64,000 nt of DNA from contig JASFXZ010000037.1 in NCBI GenBank assembly GCA_032209605.1, positions 744,001-808,000 of the forward strand, in the 5' to 3' direction. The position numbers were made by a program, and so were the translations under genes. Source of the DNA: Mactromeris polynyma. Taxonomy: Eukaryota; Mollusca; Bivalvia; Venerida; Mactridae. The notes under the pieces were generated by a model that had not been told where the DNA came from, searched no databases, and saw only the letters and a program-made list of their open reading frames with translations. Every line of letters begins with the position of its first letter. Positions within the stretch are counted from its first letter, which is position 1. Below, one piece after another: positions 54,363 to 64,000 of the stretch.

Positions 54363-56339
54363 GGGTGCAAAACAAAAATAGCCAGCACCCTATGATTAAG
54401 CTTTAAATATCTGCCAAAAACTATAAAATATCTGTTTGAAACTTTTTCCAGGAAGCAACAAAACGTTAATGACATAAGAACTATAAAGACACAAAACTGT
54501 GACAATACTTAGTGCTTAAAAACAGTATAGACAAATTTGTACCACTGGATGTCTAACATACTGCATTCCATTATAGTCTCATCAATGTAGTGATCTCAAG
54601 GGAATGTCTGGTCTACCTTATCATACAGTGTCTCAATTTGTACCATCAGAATGTAATCAGAGAACACAACTAAATCCCAGTGTTTATGGTACTTACCAGT
54701 AACATATACCAGAGCTGTAGGTTGAGTGTAGATCTCAACCAAAACAAAGGTGCTTAAAAAAGCAATATTTTAAGGCAATCATCTGCAATCGAGTTAATAC
54801 TTGCCAACAAATAGTTAACCAGAATCTGCTTCCAGTAATTTGTGTTGACTTTCACATACATACATGGTCTTGTTTTGCCTGGCAATTTCACATGTCATTT
54901 ACATTGTTTCTTGTGTCTTTTATGGCTTTGTAAATGCTTACTTGCATGTATATGTTTTAAAACTCCTTTTTCTGTGTGGATGTGCACTTATGTTGTAGGT
55001 CCTGCTCGACACCATCATTCATTTTCGAACAATTATTTAAGTCCTTCATAAAATTAGCTTATGATAATAATTTATGAATGATATAATGTTTTTTTTTAAT
55101 GAAAACTGATCTTTTCAGAAGACAATAAATTGGTTTTAGTGGTTTCTTAATAGTTCATATATTTTGAGTTGATCAGTACTAGAAACACTTTTTTGTCTAC
55201 AATTAAACATCATGATGATCATTTATTTGCAGACACAGCAAGACAGAGTAAGGTCATAATACACAAAATCTGATACATTATAAAAAAGATTTAATGTAGA
55301 ACATTGTGGGTTCTCATCCTATCAGATGTCTGATAAATAACGTCTATTTACCGGGCTCAAATTTATATGATTCGTATAAAGAATACTATAATGTAGTATT
55401 GAATCATACACATTACAGTTTATGCTAATTGAACCTGCATGATCCTTTTATTGGCTCATGATGGGTTTATAATAGATGTCACTCCTAAAACTTGACCTTG
55501 CTTTAGTATGGCTGTTGAAATCGGACTAATTCACATGACTCATTTAAACACTACTGCACGTATGCATTGGGACACAATTTCAGCATTTTCGTCACTGGAA
55601 CACTGTCAATTATGTAACAATTAGACCAATTCACACCTGGAATCATCAACTTACATATATAGCAATATGTGACCATGGATAAATTCAAGCACTCTCATCA
55701 ATTATGACAAGCCAGAATGAAAGAGGGAATAATAAGCCAAACAGAATATGAGGTAAAATAAATCACCACATTTACATAAATTTCCATCATTTTTCCTGAC
55801 ATCTCTATACATCAGTTTAGAATTATTCAAACCAAGTTATCTATTGGCATTTTATTATACAACCTTGTGATGAATGAACACCAGTTCCACTAATGAATTG
55901 TTTACAAGTCCCATGCTAACTTTCAAGCAGGATTGGTAAACTTATCTACCTGAGAGTTAATCTAAAATCATTTCTCAAATTTGCAGCCGAAAATTCCCTA
56001 ATCATCAAAGACAATATCCTTGAAAATATAGTAACTCTATATGAGTAATTAAACAGGACATACTGGCTTTGAATATGACGTTCAAACAGATGAGTAGTAA
56101 TACATTTTCATAGTTTAGTTTTTTTTATCTTGACCATAGTTATAAGCAGTTTACTTTTAAGAATGCATTCTTCCCTCAGTAAAATGATTTTTCGGCTCCA
56201 TGCACTCAAATAAAGCAACTCAGCAGTGAAGTTTTGGTAAAATTCACTTTATTTCAGTAATATTTGTCATTATTTTACTGAACTACCAGCTAGAAAAAGG
56301 TACAAAACCCCACTGAAATACCAGTGAAATTTTAGTAGG
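54363..56339. other. Intron sequence, nothing recognised
   Basis: AT-rich; no exon or element seen. Confidence 0.5.
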
Positions 56340-56690
56340 AATCTCAACAGAAGTTCTAGAGAACCCAAAAGGATTTTCCATGTGTTGACCCTGTAACCAA
56401 TGTTTTACCCCATGTGATCCAGTACTAAACTTTCATTTTATTAAGACAAACATTCAAATGAAATATCAAGTAGTTCAGGTTGAAAATGCAGCCTGAAGAT
56501 TGTTCACAAGGATTTTATATGATTTAGTCATGTGACCCAGAATTAAACATGACATTCCATTTAGATAAACAACCTGACCAAGTTTCAAGTAGTTCAGGTT
56601 GAAAATGTAGACTGCGGAGTGCTCACAAGGACTTTCTATGATTTACCATTTTTACGTACTTTCTACCCTAAATGACCATGTATCAAATTT
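56340..56690 (+). repeat. Diverged copy of the 970-1607 repeat family
   Basis: 'cccatgtgatccagtactaa', 'ttattaagacaaacattc' and 'aagtttcaagtagttcaggt' repeat in the same order as in 970-1607. The inverted ends are missing. Confidence 0.55.
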
Positions 56691-56698
56691 GACCAATA

Positions 56699-57356
56699 CA
56701 GTAGAACTTCAAAACCTCGAAATGTTTTGGCTCGAACATAGTAGATACCTTGAACTGATTTTTAAGTTCCGGTGAAATCGCTTCTTATTTTATATTATCT
56801 AACAGTAGATCACTCTAACAGAGATGGGTTGAACACTCGAACATGATTTGTGGTCCCTGGCTACCATTTTATTCTAGGTGAACAATGCAGTACTTAACAC
56901 CTTTGATTGATCACTTGAAATCCTTTTGTTTGTTGAGGGTGAGATTTGCGAAACATTTTATTCCCATGTCACGTTAAATACTTGACTATTGTACCATATG
57001 CATGTAATTATGTGAGAAATAAATCATTTAATAGATCTATTAAATATTAAAATTTTAATTGTAAATTATCGATTAAATTGCACAGTTAATAAATTCTAAA
57101 ACAACAATTTATCGTCTTTTATAAATATCTTAAACAAAAGTGCAAATTATATTGAGTAAAATCTGCTGAAGTTTCAAAATTGGTATAAATTTGACCCAAA
57201 ATTTATTATCCTAGTAATTTTCATAAGTAAATTATGCAGCCATTGTACACTTGTCCCGGGAACAGTCAGTTTGTACATACATGCCATAGACGCCTTGAAC
57301 AATATATGGCTCGACCTAATTGCTAGATCTGATGGCAGTTCAAGGTTTCTACTGTA
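56699..57356. mobile_element. pogo/Tigger-like MITE
   Basis: The left end 'tacagtagaacttcaaaacc' and right end 'aaggtttctactgta' are inverted, and the element starts and ends with TA, as expected for a Tc1/mariner-superfamily target. CAGTAGAA-C-TCG is the known style of pogo/Tigger ends, and 'ctcgaaca' motifs recur inside (56732 and 56836). About 660 bases with no transposase. Confidence 0.7.
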
Positions 57357-57662
57357 TTTGACCACTAGAGAGTCAACAAACAAAATTACGGACAGATGCC
57401 TGGACATTTTAGCTCAGCCTTAACCCTTCACGGCACCATTCCGTTTAATCAAACTAACAAAAAACTGACATCTATAAAACATTGATTTTTAACAGAAAAC
57501 TTCAGTCTACATCTACACCACTTTCACTCTTAATGTGCACAACATCATCTTCTAAAGAAGCAATCAGTCACCAGGCAGGAGTAACATCATTGCTTATTCA
57601 TAAATACAAGTTTGTAGTGCATTTCAGGCATCAAAAGTTGTCTGCATATAATTTGTTTCCAG

Positions 57663-57735
57663 GGACATCAAGCTAAAGTACAAGGATTTTAAGTCAATAG
57701 CTCGGGACACATACATAATTCTTCCACTAAAGAAG
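57663..57735 (+). CDS. Candidate plus-strand exon, unrecognised (24 codons)
   Basis: 'tttgtttccag' is followed by a 73-base open stretch and then the consensus donor AAG|GTATGT. After one base the frame reads DIKLKYKDFKSIARDTYIIL and PLKK; the other two frames contain stops or fit less well. The composition looks coding. It lies antisense in the giant PKC intron, so a nested gene or a decayed insertion is possible. No partner exon was found and no family is recognised. Confidence 0.28.
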
Positions 57736-58855
57736 GTATGTGAGGATGCACAATGACAAATATTTGCCATGAGTTCCCAAAGGAGTAGTGAGAAAGTATG
57801 GAAACACCTGGGTTCACAGAACAGTGGCACAAATTATGGTAATTGGATACAGAAAGCAACTAAAATAATTTGAGCAAGACAAAGTATCAGGAATCAATAT
57901 AATATCAGCACTTAAAGATGTATCTGGCTCATCTGAACATAAAATGTTTGAATTGACTTCATCCAATATTGTTGTTACATTGGTTAAACATCTCTTATAA
58001 GAACCATTGCAATGTATAACTGTTTGAAAATATTATTGTTTACCATATTACTAATAGACAAAACTTGTAAAATAGCCCGAGTGTTAAAAAAAATGAAAGT
58101 TTTTATCTTTCTTAAACAAATACAAATCAATACATTATGAGTTCATTCTTTGTTAATGCATGTTTATTGATATTTTAACAATAGGAAATATATTTTTCAT
58201 GTTTGTTTAGGTAAACAAATTAACCAAAAAGAGCATTATATTACTTTTATCTTTCTTTATAGCTATGTACCTTCTGTCTGTTATAACTAAAATCAAAACT
58301 ATCATGATCTTGATCTAGAATTGAATTGCATGAAGAGAATTACAAAATGTAACAAGTTACATAGCATATAGCACGCAATAATCAAAATTCAAACAAAACA
58401 GAAATATTGTGAATTGAAAAAGTAAAACTCATCAATTCAGGTCTAAATAAAAGTTCCAGTGAACTTCAGTAAGTTTAGCTGTACGTCTGTACAAAAGAGG
58501 ACCCGGGGGGGGGGGGTTCACCCTTCAATGAGCATGAATCACCCAGCGGTGTGTGTTTTTCAACTGACAATGCCAAGGAGCTGGTACTCCTATTTTCACC
58601 AATGGTTTATGTTAACTTTGTGTCTTAATTGTTCCTATGTCTTTGTATAATTATGCTTGCTTGTGCTTTGTGTTGGCTATTCACTATATATGTGGTATTT
58701 CATTCTGAACTTCTGTTTCCATTTCAATATCCAGAGTTTTACAGTGATGTAATTTGTTAACTGCTGAAGATTCTTGGACATACATATTTCCAATCTTTGT
58801 TTATAAAAGAAGTTTAATAATGAGAGATTGCAATACTGTTATTCTTCAATGCACT
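57736..58855. other. AT-rich sequence, nothing recognised
   Basis: A G run lies near 58503-58515. No element or exon seen. Confidence 0.45.
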
Positions 58856-59364
58856 GTATGTTTAGTGGGCCATCAAGCTTCTCTCATGGCTTGTGCAATC
58901 GCAGGACGGATTTCATACACTATGATCCATTCCAAACCCAGAATGAAGAAGGCAGCCGATGTTTGTCCAACTTTTCCTGCTCTTAACAGCTTCTCTTCAT
59001 AGCTTCTGATAAGTCATTGAGTACAAATTTGACTGGCTTCATAAGTACAATGTATTATACCCATTTATAATTTATTTTATCTTAATGATTGTTGGATACC
59101 AGGCTGCAGGTTTGGTGCACCTTTCTGTCACTGACCATTTCAAGAAGGTTCTCCTAATTTCCCCCCATTATTTATGTCTTAGTCTTGTGTTGTTTTTCCA
59201 TTGCCATGCAAGAATTTATTTCATGCCTTCTTGCACTTCAAGAGTGACTGCAAGTGGCATTTCTTGCTCGTCTTCTTTATAATTTAAGTCATTTCCATTA
59301 CAAAATACTGCTTGATTATAAATGATCCTTTCAAGGGGACTCAGCCGTTCTACAACAGATTCCC
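58856..59364 (-). pseudogene. Broken coding-like fragments, minus strand, unrecognised
   Basis: Minus-strand pieces with coding-like composition are separated by stops and frame changes: RESVVERLSPLERIIYNQAV with KEDEQEMPLAVTLEVQEGMK (59364-59216), then ENLLEMVSDRKVHQTCSLVS near 59150-59090, then EEKLLRAGKVGQTSAAFFIL with LEWIIVYEIRPAIAQAMREA (about 58998-58877). The order fits one decayed protein, perhaps of a transposable element, continuing from the frame at 59838-59574. The plus strand is also open over 58754-59002, so the strand call is not certain. Confidence 0.3.
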
Positions 59365-59573
59365 TTTATGACAACAATTCAACAGTGTAACTATGTAGAT
59401 TTATAATCTTCCTACATCAAGAACTTCCATCTAAGCTGATAAAGTGTAATCCTTCAATAATTATCTTATAAAGTAAAGCAAACAGCACTTTAGAAGACCA
59501 CAACTTGGTGCCAAAATGCATACAGACGCTTGTAATCATTATGAGTCAATTCAAGTAATTCAATGTTATTTAT

Positions 59574-59838
59574 TCAAGAGGCGCACACAAGGCAGACATT
59601 AAACTGCTTCATGTTTGTTTGGTCTGTCTGCCAGAATCTTGTAGGAGTATAATAAAACTTTAACGGAGAAATGCTGGTGCCAACACAATAAGGCACATAG
59701 ACGTCTGTAATTATATGTGTCAATTCAGCTTTGGGGTATTTCTGTAATTTCTCCAAAATTGCTGGATATCTAGTAAGATCTATAACAATTTCTTCTTCTT
59801 TAAGGAGTCTGTTTGCTATAAAATGCAGTGAATGCTCT
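59574..59838 (-). CDS. Candidate terminal coding exon or element ORF end, unrecognised (87 codons)
   Basis: Just 3' of 'tttgcttattttag' (a good acceptor) the minus strand is open for 87 codons: EHSLHFIANRLLKEEEIVID, LTRYPAILEKLQKYPKAELT, HIITDVYVPYCVGTSISPLK and more, ending in CLVCAS and TGA. An AATAAA overlaps the stop (59569-59574). It has coding-like residue balance and no recognised domain. The sequence upstream on the same strand (about 60015-59850) is also open and ends at a stop inside the putative acceptor region. It may be the 3' end of a nested gene, or a relic of a mobile element. Confidence 0.35.
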
Positions 59839-60732
59839 CTAAAATAAGCAAATAATGATCAGGATAATTATAGGAGACTTTCTTGCCAGGACAATAGATG
59901 ATGTTACACTCCATATAAACTGTCTGCAAACAAAGCAAGGTTCATCCAAGCTATCCAGTATTAAATCTGTAAAGCTTATCACAAAAATGTGTGCACTGAT
60001 ATCAGTTTGCAATGAAAACAGAAATCTGCTCCCTGTGAAATTCCTGCACTCAGCTGTTCAATATTTTAATATGGCATGCACACAAATCATGTGAAACCAG
60101 TCTTTTATTTATTTTAAATGCCCTTACCAACTAATTCAATATAAAAAATAAGGTAGCAGGTTTTACTGAAATTGATAATTTTTTTCTAATTTCCCGGCTG
60201 TATTTAATGCAAACATCATGACTTGGTAATTATAAATCAATAAGCCGGTATTTTGAGGACTATTCTCTGTAAAACAATACAAAACAGCAGATGAAAATGC
60301 TAGACTTGCATAGGATGTGGATATTGATTCATACCATTACATTGCATTATTTTGCTTTAGTTCAGGAAGAGTGTAGATGGCATAAAACAGATGACATTTT
60401 ATTACGTTATTGTGTAATACATAAAATACTGCATAACACGGATTTATACCTCATCTGTAAAGATTGAAGCAGAACTTTAATTAACAGCAATTTATAGCTA
60501 TATATTAGTTGCGTACCTAGATTTTATGACAGAAACATCTGTTTTTATTAAATGTCATGTTTGTATTATAATTATGTAATATTTTTGCATCTAACATCGC
60601 ATATATCACAAGTCAATTATCCCTTTGCACATCTACCAAGCATTCAGCAGCAAAACCAACATCAGAGTCAAGAAAAACCACATGAAGGCCAAAAACATCA
60701 TGAATATATATTCATTCATTACTATAGAAAAC
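59839..60732. other. Sequence with overlapping open frames, otherwise nothing recognised
   Basis: A plus-strand frame (59855-60094) and a minus-strand frame (about 60015-59850) overlap; neither has a known domain. The rest is AT-rich with no feature. Confidence 0.4.
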
Positions 60733-60855
60733 CCTCTTTAAGTCACTACCTCAATTAAAAGACCACCTTGAAATTAAGAACATAACTTTAAAGTCCCCTT
60801 TTACTGTTTTGCTCTTTATTCAACCTCATTATTAAGACCAACTCAGTAAGAACAC
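60733..60855. mobile_element. 'ggtctta' MITE, partial copy 4
   Basis: 'aaaagaccaccttgaaatta', 'ttttactgttttgctcttta' and 'ttattcaacctcattattaa' match the inverted copy at 20150. The distal end is missing, and the sequence passes within about 15 bases into the first unit of the 66-bp array. Confidence 0.7.
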
Positions 60856-63800
60856 AGATAATCTCTGATACAACATGAACTCTAACAATGGGAAGATGAC
60901 CATAGCACATCAGCTAAACATCAATAATCTCTCTGATACAACATGAACTCCAACAATGGGAAGATGACCAAAGCACATCAGCTAAATATCAATAATCTCT
61001 CTGATACAACATGCACTCCAACAATGGGAAGATGACCATAGCACATCAGCTAAACATCATTAATCTCTGAAACAACATGCACTCCAACAATGGGAAGATG
61101 ACCATAGCACATCTGCTAAACATCATTAATCTCTGAAACAACATGCACTCCAACAATGGGAAGATGACCATAGCACATCAGCTAAACATCATTAATCTCT
61201 GAAACAACATGCACTCCAACAATGGGAAGATGACCATAGCACATCAGCTAAACATCAATAATCTCTGAAACAACATGCACTCCAACAATGGGAAGATGAC
61301 CATAGCAGATCAGCTAAACATCAATAATCTCTCTGAAACAACATGCACTCCAACAATGGGAAGATGACCATAGCACATCAGCTAAACATCAATAATCTCT
61401 GAAACAACATGAACTCCAACAATGGGAAGATGACCATAGCACATCAGCTAAACATCAATAATCTCTCTGAAACAACATGCACTCCAACAATGGGAAGATG
61501 ACCATAGCACATCAGCTAAACATCAATAATCTCTGAAACAACATGAACTCCAACAATGGGAAGATGACCATAGCACATCAGCTAAACATCAATAATCGCT
61601 CTGAAACAACATGCACTCCAACAATTGGAAGATGACCATAGCACATCAGCTAAACATTAATAATCTCTGAACTAACATGAACTCCAACAATGGGAAGATG
61701 ACCATAGCACATCAGCTAAACATCAATAATCTCTGAAACAACATGCACTCCAACAATGGGAAGATGACCATAGCACATCAGCTAAACATCAATAATCTCT
61801 GATACAACATGCACTCCAACAATGGGAAGATGACCATAGCACATCAGCTAAACATCAATAATCTCTGAAACAATATGAACTCCAACAATGGGAAGATGAC
61901 CATAGCACATCAGCTAAACATCAATAATCGCTCTGAAACAACATGAACTCCAACAATGGGAAGATGACCATAGCACATCAGCTAAACATCAATAATCTCT
62001 GAAACAACATGCACTCCAACAATGGGAAGATGACCATAGCACATCAGCTAAACATCAATAATCTCTGAAACAACATGCACTCCAACAATGGGAAGATGAC
62101 CATAGCACATCAGCTAAACATCAATAATCTCTGAAACAACATGCACTCCAACAATGGGAAGATGACCATAGCACATCAGCTAAACATCAATAATCTCTGA
62201 AACAACATGCACTCCAACAATGGGAAGATGACCATAGCACATCAGCTAAACATCAATAATCGCTCTGAAACAACATGCACTCCAACAATGGGAAGATGAC
62301 CATAGCACATCAGCTAAACATCAATAATCTCTGAAACAACATGCACTCCAACAATGGGAAGATGACCATAGCACATCAGCTAAACATCAATAATCTCTGA
62401 TACAACATGAACTCCAACAATGGGAAGATGACCATAGCACATCTGCTAAACACCAATAATCTCTGAAACAACATGCACTCCAACAATGGGAAGATGACCA
62501 TAGCACATCAGCTAAACATCAATAATCTCTGAAACAACATGCACTCCAACAATGGGAAGATGACCATAGCACATCAGCTAAACATCAATAATCTCTGATA
62601 CAACATGCACTCCAACAATGGGAAGATGACCATAGCACATCAGCTAAACATCAATAATCTCTGAAACAACATGCACTCCAACAATGGGAAGATGACCATA
62701 GCACATCAGCTAAACATCAATAATCTCTCTGAAACAACATGAACTCCAACAATGGGAAGATGACCATAGCACATCTGCTAAACATCAATAATCTCTGAAA
62801 CAACATGCACTCCAACAATGGGAAGATGACCATAGCACATCAGCTAAACATCAATAATCTCTGAAACAACATGCACTCCAACAATGGGAAGATGACCATA
62901 GCACATCAGCTAAACATCAATAATATCTGAAACAACATGCACTCCAACAATGGGAAGATGACCATAGCACATCAGCTAAACATCAATAATCTCTGAAACA
63001 ACATGCACTCCAACAATGGGAAGATGACCATAGCACATCAGCTAAACACCAATAATCTCTGAAACAACATGAACTCCAACAATGGGAAGATGACCATAGC
63101 ACATCAGCTAAACATCAATAATCTCTGAAACAACATGCACTCCAACAATGGGAAGATGACCATAGCACATCAGCTAAACATCAATAATCGCTCTGAAACA
63201 ACATGAACTCCAACAATGGGAAGATGACCATAGCACATCAGCTAAACATCAATAATCTCTCTGAAACAACATGAACTCCAACAATGGGAAGATGACCATA
63301 GCACATCAGCTAAACATCAATAATCGCTCTGAAACAACATGAACTCCAACAATGGGAAGATGACCATAGCACATCAGCTAAACATCAATAATCTCTCTGA
63401 AACAACATGAACTCCAACAATGGGAAGATGACCATAGCACATCTGCTAAACATCAATAATCTCTGAAACAACATGCACTCCAACAATGGGAAGATGACCA
63501 TAGCACATCAGCTAAACATCAATAATCTCTGAAACAACATGCACTCCAACAATGGGAAGATGACCATAGCACATCAGCTAAACATCAATAATCTCTGAAA
63601 CAACATGCACTCCAACAATGGGAAGATGACCATAGCACATCAGCTAAACATCAATAATCTCTGAAACAACATGCACTCCAACAATGGGAAGATGACCATA
63701 GCACATCAGCTAAACACCAATAATCTCTGAAACAACATGCACTCCAACAATGGGAAGATGACCATAGCACATCAGCTAAACATCAATAATCTCTGAAACA

Positions 63801-64000
63801 ACATGCACTCCAACAATGGGAAGATGACCATAGCACATCAGCTAAACATCAATAATCTCTGAAACAACATGCACTCCAACAATGGGAAGATGACCATAGC
63901 ACATCAGCTAAACATCAATAATCTCTGAAACAACATGCACTCCAACAATGGGAAGATGACCATAGCACATCAGCTAAACATCAATAATCTCTGATACAAC
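60856..64000. repeat. 66-bp minisatellite, about 47 units, continuing off the right edge
   Basis: The unit is 'aatctctgaaacaacatgca' plus 'ctccaacaatgggaagatga' plus 'ccatagcacatcagctaaac' plus 'atcaat'. Units are 66 bases, or 68 where an extra CT or GC gives 'ctctctga' or 'cgctctga'. A second common variant has 'atgaactcc' for 'atgcactcc'. In the PKC transcript sense the common form carries GTGCATGTTG and GTTGTTTCAG. Copies are nearly identical. Confidence 0.96.

Overview
The window looks like nuclear DNA of an invertebrate animal, most likely a bivalve mollusc. It is AT-rich and intron-dense. It carries many short transposon relics and mollusc-type dispersed repeats, with signatures such as 'aagggccataact', 'gtgccaagtaatttga' and 'gcccccac...gtgggggcat'. 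It also holds six large minisatellite arrays. The bivalve call is inference from repeat style and the invertebrate-type protein; no species can be named.

The only gene identified with confidence is a conventional (Ca2+/diacylglycerol-dependent) protein kinase C on the minus strand. Eleven exons, from 35715 down to 8016, form one chain with consistent reading phase, GT-AG borders throughout, and 1436 coding bases (about 478 residues). They encode the end of the C1B domain, the whole C2 domain with all five Ca2+-binding aspartates, a short hinge, and the kinase domain from the glycine loop through the start of the C-tail. The N-terminus (pseudosubstrate, C1A, first half of C1B) was not found up to base 64000, and the last exon(s) (turn and hydrophobic motifs) were not found down to base 1. 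Both ends of the gene therefore probably lie outside, making the flanking introns at least 28 kb and 8 kb.

Layout: 1-690, 69-bp array; 970-1607, dispersed repeat; 2470-4925, 41-bp array; 8016-24588, ten exons with introns holding a hAT-like MITE, a 28-bp array, a foldback element and three copies of a 'ggtctta' MITE family; 24589-35586, a repeat-rich 11-kb intron with a deleted mariner copy; 35587-35715, the C1B exon, next to a large palindrome; 35716-64000, apparently one giant intron with a 34-bp array (38.4-39.8 kb), a 47-bp array (51.9-54.4 kb), a pogo/Tigger-like MITE (56.7 kb), unexplained coding-like fragments (51.2 and 57.7-59.8 kb), and a 66-bp array running off the right edge.

The most interesting signals are: a three-copy 39-bp repeat that has triplicated a kinase-exon splice donor, where use of either extra donor adds an immediate stop; two unrelated minisatellites in the giant intron that both carry UGCAUG (the RBFOX motif) in most units in the sense of the PKC transcript; and several mobile elements lying within 15-50 bases of exon borders. 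No new enzymatic system was recognised.
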